DNA of 64,000 nt. Origin: Pisolithus tinctorius (taxonomy: Eukaryota; Basidiomycota; Agaricomycetes; Boletales; Pisolithaceae). Below are positions 1 to 10,838 of this stretch, one piece after another. How positions within the stretch are numbered: position 1 is the first letter of the stretch; each line of letters opens with the position of its first letter. Under the pieces are notes generated by a model. The model was not told where the DNA came from. It searched no databases and was given only the letters and a program-made list of their open reading frames with translations. Both the position numbers and the translations under genes were made by a program. Location: contig JANFAH010000037.1 of NCBI GenBank assembly GCA_024663395.1, positions 62,001 to 126,000 on the forward strand. The letters are read 5' to 3'.

Positions 1-180
1 GAATCAACATGGTGTGCACTTTGAAGATGGTGAGTAACAATATTTTCACTTGATACATGTCTCATTATCCTAACTTTATAGGTTACTGGCCTGACCACAA
101 GCAAGATATGGCATCCCTCATAAGTAGTCCCATCTTTCAGTTACAGCTACTGACATACTACTGGTAGCTCCTTGGTGATA

Positions 181-828
181 CAGTGGCCCAAAAAAGTGTC
201 CCAATGTTGAGTGATTTTGGAAGAATTTAAGATATATGAGAGAATCAGTAGGAATCAGTTCAAACTCCTACAGGACCAAAAGTAGCACTAACTGTTGCCT
301 TGGCCACAAGGGCTTGTTCATGTAATTTGGTTGCATGGCACTGAGATATAACCATTTTAAAATGACATGTCATTGGGACACTTTTTTGAGCATGATGTTG
401 TCTGTCATTATTTAGTAAATAACATAAGGATTTGACAACTTCTGAAGAATTTTTTGCTTCAACCTTGCATGATTACATAATGTACATAATCCTGAGCCAT
501 AAAAAAGGCTTAGTGACCACTCAGCTAACCCTACTCCACTGTGAAATGCATTTTTGTCTCTGCTTGAGCAAATATCCATCTTCTTTCTGAATTGGGCTTT
601 TTGGCTCATCAAATATCCTCTAAAATTGGTCTGGGAAGCTCTACTGTGGCAAGAGTCATCAAAGAGATCCAGCTAGATAAGGAAAATCTCAAAATGGGAC
701 ATCCTTACCAGCCTTCTTCTACTAGCAGAAGGAGAATAGTCTCTAGTGTGACCTCCAGGAGAATTGAAAATGCCATCCAGGCCACCCATATAATAAGAGT
801 GGCTCTTTCCTCTCCTGTCTCTGCCCAA
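181..828 (+). repeat. Left inverted arm of the Tc1 element
   Basis: This is the reverse complement of 2305-2952 with few mismatches. The match stops just after a shared run ending GCCCAA. Arms this long are unusual for Tc1/mariner, whose terminal repeats are usually tens to a few hundred bases, and suggest a fold-back rearrangement of two copies. Confidence 0.8.
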
Positions 829-900
829 ACTGTTTGCAGTGTGCTCAATTCTGCATCCCTGACAGCTGTAGTCAAGCAGGAGAATTATCCTGCAAAGGCT
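592..900 (+). pseudogene. Tc1/mariner transposase, N-terminal helix-turn-helix fragment
   Basis: The translation has a helix-turn-helix segment of the type that binds Tc1 terminal repeats (IGLGSSTVARVIKE), then a basic linker and a second DNA-binding stretch (RRRIVSSVTSRRIENAIQA). It continues into TVCSVLNSASLTAVVKQE, the bipartite-domain end of Tc1 transposases. The catalytic DDE/DDD core is absent. There is no credible ATG, and CG codons have been lost. This is a decayed fragment, not a gene. Confidence 0.7.
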
Positions 901-967
901 GTGCTACCATTTTCCACACATATTTCCTTCCTTCTGACCCAATACTATTGATCTTGGGTTGAACTGA

Positions 968-1126
968 CTAGATGACCCTAGTCCAGTCCCCAGTCCAGGT
1001 TTGGTGCTTAAGAGCAAAGGAAAGTCCCTGTTGCTTGTGCTTGCCAGACAGGAGTGGCTTTTCCTGCTTGACTACAGCCTTCAGGGATGTAGAATTGAAC
1101 ACACTGCAAACAGTCTGTGTGTCAAG
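968..1126 (-). pseudogene. Second Tc1 transposase fragment, opposite orientation
   Basis: Minus-strand translation gives TVCSVFNSTSLKAVVKQEK, then KPLLSGKHKQQ and FALKHQTWT. This is the stretch of Tc1 transposases just before the first catalytic aspartate. Its start overlaps in sequence with the end of the plus-strand fragment at 836-893, so the interior is itself a head-to-head rearrangement. The ORF ends at a stop in the expected W-S-D-E region. Confidence 0.6.
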
Positions 1127-1704
1127 TTTGGGCCTACTCTGACCAACTCTGACACTAGACAAAGTCTGGGGAGAGGTTTGAAAGCAAGTCTAACACAGAA
1201 GAATGGACCTCTGGGTGGTGGAGTGTCAGCAGGGACAAAGTCTGCTGAGACAGAGGTGGAGTGGAGTGAGGGTGTTGGGTTTAGCTCATGTGCTACCCCC
1301 TTGCATGATCTCAGCCCTTGTATTTCAGAGGTAGAGACCAGATGGATAGTCAGAGGTAACTCTGACAGACAGAAGATGGAGAGAGAGGGAGTAGGAACTA
1401 AGTCAATATTCATACTGAGGAACAACAGAGTATGGTACATGCTTTTATACTGCTACAGAGGTACAGTAACTGGAACCAGAACTGACATATAGAGACTCAT
1501 AAATTTTCAAGTAAAAACTTCCTAGATGATGAATGAAGGGAAGACAGAGGACATATGATGGGTAACATAGAACAACCCAAAAAGGAAACAGTCCAAGTGC
1601 TGGACCATGCAGTGTGCATGCTGTCAAGGAGAAGTCTGAAGGGAGGTCACATGACTGCTCAGAGAATGGTCTGCATGGTCCAACAGTAGATCAGTGTTAG
1701 ATTT

Positions 1705-2155
1705 GGCAAGTCGCTCGTAGCCTTCGTTCGTTAATTGACGCCACTTTTCCTTACCGTGGGAAACACTTCCCGTTTACGGGTCTACAAGACCACAATACTT
1801 AGTCGTTCTCGAGCGCTGACAATACAGCGCGGTAACCTTTGTTTTATTATCTTCAAATGTTTCATACGTATAAATTAACGGTACAAGGACTCACGCTATG
1901 ACCGTGCTTGTAGTTTCAGCACCGGGTTCAACACCCGTGTCTCACCCTTTTGTTTCATATAGTGTACTTAACTCGCTACTGTAGTAACACCACCTCAGAC
2001 GTTTGCCGCTCGCGCACTCGACTGAGGTGGGTATAGTGTCTCATGCTCGCGTTCGTGTACTTCTCGCTCACGTCGTTACCTTAGATCTTGTTATAGGTAA
2101 TGCAGAAACAGACGTTTGCTGCTCGCGCACTCGACTGAGATCTTGTTATAGATTT
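1705..2155. mobile_element. CG-rich insertion inside the Tc1 element, candidate SINE
   Basis: This segment has normal CG content inside CG-poor DNA. It lies between two copies of TAGATTT (1698-1704 and 2149-2155), which may be a 7-bp target-site duplication. Around 1922-1935 is GGGTTCAACACC, matching a tRNA-like Pol III B box. I could not assign an A box or a clean tRNA fold. It also holds a 31-bp motif repeated with one mismatch (1996-2026, 2109-2139), a 9-bp inverted pair (1990-1998 with 2022-2030) and a 14-bp direct repeat (2083-2096, 2138-2151). It codes for no obvious protein. Confidence 0.4.
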
Positions 2156-2304
2156 CTGTGAATCAGTACAAGTCCAACAGCAGTCAGAGTGGAGAAGGTT
2201 TGTAACTACCAGAGGATGGGTGGAGTTGGTGCAGAATGAGTGAATGACTGGCAGAGAAGGATGCAGAGTGAGTGAGGACTTAGGATAAATGCATGGTCCT
2301 GACA

Positions 2305-2952
2305 TTGGGCAGAGACAGGAGAGGAAAGAGCCACTCTTATTATATGGGTGGCCTGGATGGCATTTTCAATTCTCCTGGAGGTCACACTAGAGACTATTCT
2401 CCTTCTGCTAGTAGAAGAAGGCTGGTAAGGATGTCCCATTTTGAGATTTTCCTTATCTAGCTGGATCTCTTTGATGACTCTTGCCACAGTAGAGCTTCCC
2501 AGACCAATTTTAGAGGATATTTGATGAGCCAAAAAGCCCAATTCAGAAAGAAGATGGATATTTGCTCAAGCAGAGACAAAAATGCATTTCACAGTGGAGT
2601 AGTGTTAGCTGAGTGGTCACCAAGCCTTTTTTATGGCTCAGGATTATGTACATTATGTAATCATGCAAGGTTGAAGCAAAAGATCCTTCAGAAGCTGTAA
2701 ATCCTTATGTTATTTACTAAAATAATGACTGACAACATCATGCTCAAAAAAGTGTCCCAATGACGTGTCATTTTAAAATGGTTATATCTCAGTGCCATGC
2801 AACCAAATTACATGAACAAGCCCTTGTGGCCAAGGCAACAGTTAGTGCTACTTTTGGTCCTGCAGGAGTTTGAACTGATTCCTACTGATTCTCTCATATA
2901 TCTTAAATTCTTCCAAAATCACCCAACATTGGGACACTTTTTTGAACCACTG
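2305..2952 (-). repeat. Right inverted arm of the Tc1 element
   Basis: This is the mirror copy of 181-828, with the same helix-turn-helix fragment read on the minus strand (about 2305-2541). It ends CCACTG then TA. Confidence 0.8.
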
Positions 2953-2954
2953 TA

Positions 2955-4704
2955 TATCTACCTGGTGTTTGGAATTGAAGTTAGTTATGCTGGAACCCAC
3001 ACCATCTGTGTTCAACCTTATCCCTCCTTCTGATGTTGCACCACAGGTTCATGTACAATGGATAGAGACCACTTCTGCAAAGCTCCTTGACAACTCACTT
3101 TTCTTGTGAGACAGTTTTGATGAGAATGTACATTTGTACAGTTCATTATCTGCACTACTAATGGATTGGTTTATCAGGGAAAAACAGGAATTTCACTCAC
3201 CTTGCCCTCAAGGAAGCTGTCATACAATTCTACTATACCAGTGTAGGGAGCTGTATACTCCCTGAGGCTGAAACAGGATACTGTCAGTAAATTCTGCTGC
3301 CTCTATGACAAGCCCCTATCACTCTGTGCCTTTGGAATTCTTTCCACTTGCTGCCATGTGTTGCATCCTACCCCCTTTCAGCTTCAGAGTTTCTTTAGTC
3401 ATCAATAAGCTGATCTGAAAAAGTCTGCATTCACCCAGAGTCATCAATAGGCTCCACCCAGCCACATTGCTGGTCATCCATGCCAGTTCATCACTAAAAA
3501 AAAACTCTGGTTTCCCCTGTTGCCCAAAATTCCACAATCCAACTCCTTGAACCTGTATGCTTTTACTTTCTGCACTGCTGCTGTCCTGCCACCCCCCACT
3601 CTCTGCCTGTACACATAGCCTCATTCTGTTGGAAGGTACCCCCCTTGCCCTTGTTCCTGTTACTCTCATTTACCACTTGCTAGACTATTTCACATGCATC
3701 TGTACTTCACTGATGGCTGTCATCCTTTCCTTTATTTTCCAGTCTTTTAGTTTTTCCACTCCACTTTACTGACTCATGCCTATGTCCCATGTACTATAAA
3801 ATTCTGCCATAGTATCAGAAAAATACCACCCACTTTTGGAGTCACTATCTGTGTGTGTATTGCAAGTTCAAGAGTCCCCAGAGTCTAAAAATGTCTATTG
3901 AGTCTACAGCATCTACAGTGTCTCCAGTGTTCTCCATGCCTCCTTTGTCTCAAATATGCTCTTCTTGTCCTATAACCATCCCTTGGAAATCCCACATACC
4001 CAACTTGCCATCACTTGCATGCCAACAAGCCTTCAGAATTAAATTCTGCATTCCTTGCTTGTATACCTATCCCTACCAGTGTGTCCCTTGACCTCTCCTT
4101 CCACTCAGCACCCCTTGGGACAATCCTAGGGAGTTTTCCCTACAGCCTACCTCTAATCACACAATTCCCAGAAGTCATGTCTCACAATGTTTTGGAGCCC
4201 ACTGTGAAGGGTCTGTAGATCTGGAAAGGAGATCCTTACAACCCACTCATCAAAGAACTGAACTCAAAGAGCTCCTAGAGCCCTTCTGCAGGCTATCTAT
4301 TTCTTCATCAGAAATCTTAATCCTAGTAGCAGATCCCAGAGATATTTCAGAGCCACACTTGTCAGACTCAGATCTCAGTTTAGATGAGATCTTTTGGAGT
4401 CCAGAATCCCAGCATTTTACCCAGCATTTCCTGGAGGTTTTGACTTTGATGAACCCTTTGCTCCCCCTGTCAAGCATCAAGAACTTTTTCCTCTATCAGA
4501 ACTAACTTCTTCATCATCCTCACCATCCAGTGATTCAGAACTAGCTGCTGAACAGCTACTCCTTCCTTTCTACTCCTTAATTGTAAACCTGATATCACCC
4601 TTTCCATGCAAATACCCATACAGAATACCCCTGCCTCATCTCTCTCAAATTTTGCACTTCCCATTCCCCAAATTCCAATCCAGATCCCTGTACCACTTTG
4701 CATA
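2955..4704. other. CG-poor intergenic or repeat DNA without a supported gene
   Basis: There is no reading frame with recognisable domains. Several ORFs of 60-116 codons occur on both strands but look like chance in AT-biased, CG-depleted DNA. The part from about 3890 may be the 5' region of the gypsy element whose gag begins at 4705, since S/T/P-rich frames run into it. No LTR pair could be found. Confidence 0.4.
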
Positions 4705-6274
4705 ATGTCTGGAGCAAAAGATATGCCACTCAGCAGTTCCATAAAAGCCCCAAAGTTTTCCAGGCATACTGAAGACATCACCCATTACTTTGAAGATGTT
4801 GAACAACTCTGTCTCAATGCTGGTCTCATTTCTGGAAAAGATAAGATCCACTGGGTCATTTGTTACACTGACCACAATGAGGTGGAATTTTGGTCCACCT
4901 TAGATGCTGCAACCAATGGCTTCAATGACTGGGATGCATTCTCCAAAGAACTCCTGAACTACTATCCAGGTGCCTCAGTGAAAGATCATCACTATACCAA
5001 AGGCAACCTCAAAACTCTACTCTACCATCAGGTTCAAAAGCCTATGGAGTCACTGGAAGATCTTGGAAATACATCTGAGAATTCCAACACATCCTCAGCC
5101 TCATCCAGAAGAAGAAACTCCCTGAGGACTACATCAACAAGAAATTCCTTGAGGGGGTTTCCCCCAAGGTTCTGAAATTCCTTGCTCATGTGATTGCAAC
5201 TCTCTGACCTAGATCATGACATTGACAAACCATGGAATTCGATACAGTCTACAAACATGCCAACTACCTCCTCAGTGGAGCCAAATGAAAACCTCCCTCA
5301 GCCAGACTCATTGGCACTGTTTCCCCAGAATTCCACTCCAACTTCCTCACTGACTGTTCCCACTATCTTGAAATGAGAGTATGTTCATGTTGCTCAACAA
5401 CCAGTCTCTGCCCTGCTTCCTCAGCAAGGACAAGAAGACCAATTCCACCATTCTTTCAATCCAGTGTTTCTTCTGTGGGGAACAGATGGCCACAGGACTG
5501 CAGAGTGTGTGCTGTGTCATGAATATGTACAAGCTGGGAAATGCTCCCTGATTGGGGAAAGAGTTTTCATGCCAGACAGCTCTGACATTCCTAGGACAGC
5601 TGTGGGTCAGAATTTTAAAGAAAAGATCAACAACTTCCTCACCATGCACAACTTGATCATTGCCTCAGCAAACCTCATCTCAGTTCAGCAGCCCAGTCAG
5701 CAGTCAACCTCATCCTGCAGGCACAATACTCCTCCCCATCTCATCAGCACAATGTTCTTCAGCAATGAGGAAGCCTCAGAATACCAAGTTGACTTACACC
5801 CTTCCTCCTATCTAGTTGACAAAGATCTAGAGATGAGTGCCACAAAGAGGATCAATGCACCTTAGCAAGAGCTTATGTGCAGGTAGAAGAGTTGAAGAGT
5901 GCTATCAAGAAAAAGAAGATGGCTCATTTCACCAGCATAGAAATCCCAGCTCATCATCAAAGACCTACAGTAGCAGTCCCTGCATCATCCAATGTGCCAG
6001 CTCCCTCTATCCCAGTCAGTAATCCTGCTCCAGCTAACCTGCCTCTTCTTTGGAACCCCTAGCAGCTGGAAAAACTCCAGTCACTCCTAACCTTACAGAT
6101 CTCTGGAAACTTAAGCCCTCTACAAATTCTGCACCTCAATTCCATTACCAAAGCAGCTTTGATGAGGCTGCAGTGACCAAGTGGATTGTAAACCAGGTCT
6201 TAGACACAAAGATGGAAATCTCCACTAAAGACCTATTAGCTGACATGCCTTGTGTATGCTGTGTGGTTTGCTAA
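4705..6274 (+). pseudogene. Degenerate Ty3/gypsy gag (no pol)
   Basis: The frame starting at 4705 has the gag pattern of Agaricomycete gypsy elements: a fold-and-path start (KAPKFSRHTEDITHYFEDVE), then EFWSTLDAATNGFNDWDAF and YYPGAS. After frame breaks, 5464-5640 keeps a zinc-knuckle-like segment (GHRTAECVLCHEYVQAGKC) and its usual follow-on. The stretch 6120-6270 keeps the linker before the protease (AVTKWIVNQVLDTKMEIS). Several stops and frameshifts separate these blocks. Protease, reverse transcriptase and integrase are missing, so the element is truncated after gag. Severe CG loss indicates it is old. Confidence 0.7.
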
Positions 6275-7650
6275 TGTACTAGGAGGTAGGGCCTTTAAGT
6301 GATACAGCAGTCGTCATAATGCAAAGCAAATGGTAGGCTCAGCAAAGGGCTGGTTAAGTGGGGAAAGTTTTTATCAACTGGGTCACTTGCATAGGGGATG
6401 GATTGCACTGGGACATGGGTCATAAAAACAAACAGAATGGCATGAAACATAAGTAAGGTCAAACTCTGGGTAGCTGAGTGACAAGGCATAGGATATATGT
6501 TTGTTTCAATTTATACAGAACCAATGTCAATGGCATATGGTACAAGGGGACAGCCAACTACAAGTTTTGGAGGTTCCCTGCACATTGAAGCATATACAAT
6601 GACACAAGCATTGGTGGGCTGAAAATAATATCTTCATTCTTCATACAGTATGCCACACTAATGGGAAGTGGAGGGACTCACAGTAGGCTCAGTAACCACC
6701 TGAAAAATATCCCCTCCTATTGCATCTTTGCTGGTCCAAGCACAGATAAGAAAGAGGTTGATTGGTGTTGAGGAAATAGTGCCATACACATCCGATTCTC
6801 CTTTGCAATACCCACAAAGATGGGAGATAAAAGCCTCCACATCAGCACCATGTTGCTGAAATGCTGCTCTGATAAGTTTGGAAACAGTAGCTTGGACACC
6901 AGATGTTTGATATGTTGTGACAGCCAACTGAAGGTCTGTCTGAAAATCACTATTCAGTTTGTTGGCTTGCAACAAGTATAAATATTCAAACACAAGAATG
7001 GCACCTGCAATTGTTGGTTATAGGTGGGAAATCATGATAGGATATCAATTACCAATGCCATGTTCTGCAATGGATAACATTGAAGGCTGTGGTGACTTGG
7101 CCAAGATAGGCATTTCATCAAGAAATGAGGAAGAAGCGACAATGATAGGCTATGATATTGTCAAATGAAGTGATCTGTCCATGGCAGAATAAGGGAGACA
7201 AAACTGACCAACTGAACAATATGTCATAGGACTATATCAGGTGATGTCAATGAGGAACAGGGCCACAAACCAACTACAACTATGATCAGTAATCATCATA
7301 TGAATTCAAAAAAAATGCACACATTCTACACAAAGTATGTTAGTATGGGAAATAATTCTGAATGATGATGACTACATGCTGATAGATGCAAATAGAGAGA
7401 TAAGGGTCAAATTGAGCTTCCATGAAAATGTGCACCTACATCCTGAAAGAGTGTAAAATATGAATGTGGCATAGACATATCAATGGAACTCACTATCTAT
7501 ATAATATCAGCAGCCTATTCAATGACCTTGAATGAAACTCACATCCTATGACCAAAAAATGCATCAGTTTAGAGAGAAATATGGTGAGCAGACATCTAGG
7601 AAAACCTGCTACAACTGTGCTCACATCCTAAAGACCCAACATCATGGTGG
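6275..7650. other. CG-poor DNA without a recognised gene
   Basis: Only short frames are present. The longest (6658-6993, minus, about 111 codons) has no recognisable domain. Nothing here matches the missing pol part of the preceding gag remnant. Confidence 0.4.
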
Positions 7651-7657
7651 CAGTAAT

Positions 7658-8410
7658 CATGGTCAGAATGCTTCCACCTCCTGCCATCACTCCACTCACT
7701 GCCTATGAATGCAAGTCCAAAAGGGTGGGAGTGAACATGGTCAGAATGCTTCCACCTCCTCCCATCACTCCACTTACAAACTATGAATGCAAGTCAAAAG
7801 GGTGGGTGTGAGCATGGTCAGAATGCTTCCACCACCTGCCATCACTCCACTCACTGCCTATGAATGCAAGTCCAAAAGGGTGGGAGTGATCATCATCAGA
7901 ATGCTTCCACCACCCACCACAACTCCACTCACACACTATGAATGCAAGTCCAAAAGGGTGGGAGTGATCATCATCAGAATGCTTCCACCTCCTGCCATCA
8001 CTCCACTCACCACCTATGAATGCAAGTCAAAAGGGTGGGTGTGAGCATGGTCAGAATGCTTCCACCTCCTGCCATCACTCCACTCACTCTCTATGAATGC
8101 AAGTCCAAAAGGGTGGGAGTGACCATGGTCAGAATGCTTCCACCACCTGCCATCACTCCACTCACACCCTATGAATGCAAGTCCAAAAGGGTGGGAGTGA
8201 CCATGGTCAGAATGCTTCCACCACCTGCCATCACTCCACTCACATACTATGAATGCAAGTCCAAGAGGTGGGAGCAAACATGGTCAGAATGCTTCCACCA
8301 CCTGCCATCACTCCACTCACTCTCTATGAATGCAAGTGCAAAAGGGTGGGTGTGAACATGGTCAGAATGCTTCCACCACCTGTCATCACTCCACTCACCT
8401 CCTATGAACC
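7658..8410. repeat. Minisatellite, ten units of 77-78 bp
   Basis: Units starting with CATGGTCAGAATG (or the variant CATCATCAGAATG) begin at 7658, 7736, 7813, 7891, 7969, 8046, 8124, 8202, 8279 and 8357. Spacing alternates 78, 77, 78, 78, 77, 78, 78, 77 and 78. Because 78 is a multiple of 3, units translate as a 26-residue repeat, but the 77-bp units shift the frame and no long ORF survives. I treat it as non-coding. It sits about 100 bp beyond the 3' end of the GTPase gene. Confidence 0.9.
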
Positions 8411-8504
8411 CCAAGCCACAGCCATATTAGTGTCCACTGAGTCAGTTTTTTCATAATTTTACACACTCTCTGTTATCAAATCAGCATCTCATCCATACCA
8501 CTCA

Positions 8505-10261
8505 CTATTTTCTTACATAAGGAAACCACATTGAAAGGATATATGAAAGGACTCCTGGTACAACCTTGCCAACATCACGAGTCATGCACTCCTTCAATGT
8601 ACTTGCACATATCAGTACATTTTTATCCTTCTGTTTTCTCACTTACTGTGTTATTGCAAACTCCATACACAGTTCCAGGTTTGACTGCTGCGATGATATG
8701 AGGAGCTGCTGCAGTCCTTCCTCACTTAAAGCATTTGCTGTGCATGTTAGTAGGGGTGTGCACTCAGCATCCTCTTTGTTCATTCCTGCAGTCATGTTCT
8801 ATCAAACTGTGCCATTCTGGGGTGATGGTTAGAATACTCACCAGTGAGTGACAGATAGTCATGGGGTGGAAACTGTAACTTATCCAACCAACCCCTGACC
8901 ATTACAAGATATTTGTTCAGATTCCTGCATTCCACCTCTGCAGCCCCTTTCACTGCATCATCTACACTCATACCCTTTTCGCTGAGCTCCAAAAAAGCAT
9001 GCAAGGCCAAGGAATCTGTTTTTGTTAACAATACAATTACAGGAACTGGGACAAAAATGTTGAAATTTAAAATCATCAAACAGAGTATGGTCAATATACA
9101 CACCATGCCCCGTATCACACTCTCCAAAAAACTTCTCTTCTGCAGCCATGACCATCCTGTGCCTGTCACTCAAAGGAATACAATACCTAAAACAATCACA
9201 GAAACCATGTCACTTTGATTACAGTGTCAAACATAGTGCCCCTACCATATGGCATGGATTCTCTTGTCAAGTTTGGTTGTCTTGGCACGATCCATCACAA
9301 ATTTCTTGATCACGTCAAACTCCTCTCTACTTCCAGCCTCAAATCCACACGAGTCATGGAATACAAAGCGCGGATTACTCTTAAAGACCAGCTCATCCTC
9401 GATGTTGTGGTAGCCACGCTGGACACATTCAACCATTCAACAAAAGCTGCAGAATATTCATGAAGTCACCTCACCGTTGTTGAACCCTGCACTACAGTAG
9501 CATCCACCTAAAAACAACCCGACGCGTTGTTAATCTCAAACGAATACCATGAAACATTCACACCTTCTCTCCTTTTCCATTAAAAATTTCTGGTTTATCC
9601 GTAGTATTACAAACCCTCTGCAGAATTGTTGTTTTACCTGCATTGGCTCTGCCCACGACGAGAATCCGAAAGCGATTGATGCGATCGATGTGCTTTCTAG
9701 CTTGCGCAGGATCTAAGCGCAACCTAGAGCGTGCGGAGGCTGACACTGATCATTACTGTACTTAGACTTGTCCCCCTCGTCGCAAGTACAACGCTTACCG
9801 GTGGGTACTTCTTCAGTATGTACAGGAACGGGAGTGTCCACACTTTCTTCCGGAGAACGTGGACCCGTGGGTTGCGCCTCGGTCAGTACAGGAACAAGGG
9901 CACCCAGAACGCTTGGCAGAGAACCTGGTCAAGCAACTAAGTAAACTAAAGGACACCATAAAGAATGCGAGCAACCACCTTGAGCAGGGGCGGGAGCGGG
10001 AATGCCCGCGTTGCTTGGGCTAGGGCCCGCAGGAGAATGTGGGCGGGTGTTTTCGACCGCCGTGGCAGCACGCACACCCACAGTATTGACTGAGGGAGAG
10101 TCGGAGGCTTCGACAGGAACTTCAGTCAATGCGGGGACGCGGATGTCTGTACTGGCTGGGGGCTGTGCAGCTCCAACGGGAGCGGGAACTTGCGGAACAA
10201 CGGCGTCGTCGTTCGGAGAAGGCGGCCGCCAAAAACAACACAATGCCTTGAAACACGCCAT
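8505..10261 (-). CDS. P-loop GTPase, Agaricomycete G-domain family
   Basis: Multi-exon minus-strand gene. Exon 1 starts at 10261 (MACFKALCCFWRPP) and ends near 9979. Exon 2 is about 9924-9799 and exon 3 starts at 9745. Visible motifs are Walker A/G1 GRANAGKT, the G3-type FHDSCGFEAGS and the G4 motif TKTD after VPVIVLL. Later exons read HAIW, then YCIPLSDRHRM, EECDTGH-type and VRGWLDKLQFPPHDYL. They continue near 8780-8650 (LLTCTANALSEEGLQQLLIS) and end at a TAG at 8505-8507 (MWFPYVRK). Splice sites fit throughout. The first about 100 residues are Pro/Ala/Val-rich with PVPVLTE-like repeats. The part right of about 9290 has normal CG and the rest is CG-depleted, yet the frame is intact, so the gene is probably still functional or only recently silenced. 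Its cellular role is unknown. It resembles small soluble GTPases expanded in mushrooms. Confidence 0.8.
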
Positions 10262-10838
10262 GAATAATGAGAAGTCGAAGTTCTTTGGTATGTCGCAGGA
10301 GTAGGAAGTGTATAGTTCACAATGAAGATGGACGAGTGGAGAGTGCGTGGAGTGCGGACTGCTGCTGACCGATATCAAGGCGCTATCGATGATCATGTAC
10401 AAATGTATACCGGTGGTGATGGCTTTTTCCGACACGAGGTGTACACGTTTTGATTCAGAAAACTTCTGAGTCAAGCTGCCACTATCATTACATTCTCCTA
10501 TCAATACTACTCGGGCGTCACGATTGGTGTATCGCGAGGGAAAATATAACTGGACATATTAGAGATTGTAAGAGATCACATGTAAGAGTTGCGAACGGCA
10601 CAGGAAAAAGAAAGAGAAATTAACTTAAAGAAACCGCAATTAGAAGCGTCTAAAGAGATCAAAAGTCAACCGAACTAATCGAAGGAATTTGGATGCGTCC
10701 TGTGGATCCGGTCTAAGCAGAGTGAATAGGATAACTGGAGAGAATACAGACAGTAAGAAACATTTTGGGAAAATCATACCACGTCGCAAGGGGCATTTAC
10801 AATCAGGCAACACCAATCTCGAAAAAACTTCTCCACTT
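10262..10838. other. Intergenic region upstream of the GTPase
   Basis: No supported gene. It should hold the GTPase promoter and the 3' end of the next minus-strand gene. No clear TATA box was picked out. Confidence 0.5.

Larger units (their letters stand above)
179..2954. mobile_element. Tc1/mariner-type transposon, fold-back form, with TA duplication
   Basis: The element begins CAGTGG at 181 and ends CCACTG at 2952. Each end is flanked by TA (179-180 and 2953-2954), the Tc1/mariner target-site duplication. The two ends are inverted copies over about 648 bp (181-828 and 2305-2952), so each arm carries the same 5' piece of a transposase. A second short palindrome inside each arm reuses the terminal motif (189-207 against 372-390). 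The middle holds another transposase fragment in the opposite direction and a later insertion. No full transposase ORF remains, so this is a non-autonomous or rearranged relic. Confidence 0.8.
1..9250. other. CpG-depleted, repeat-rich block
   Basis: By eye, CG dinucleotides are very rare here, with only a handful over several kilobases, while TG and CA are common. From about 9290 rightwards CG is ordinary. The one clear exception inside is about 1705-2155, which is CG-rich. The block holds a Tc1/mariner element, a gypsy gag remnant and a minisatellite, so CG loss by deamination of methylated cytosine in silenced repeats is the likely cause. The right edge falls inside the GTPase gene. A RIP-like process is the alternative. 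I did not compute CpG observed/expected values. Confidence 0.75.

Noticed and set aside
1001..1492. 163-codon plus-strand ORF inside the Tc1 element
   Set aside because: It overlaps the minus-strand transposase fragment at 968-1126 and has no domain. Long chance frames are common in CG-depleted DNA.
7658..8410. CRISPR-like array
   Set aside because: Adjacent identical units without spacers, in a eukaryotic genome. This is an ordinary minisatellite.
7787..8456. Repeat-containing ORFs on both strands of the minisatellite
   Set aside because: They exist only because the unit is close to 78 bp. The 77-bp units break the frame, and no start or splice structure supports a protein.
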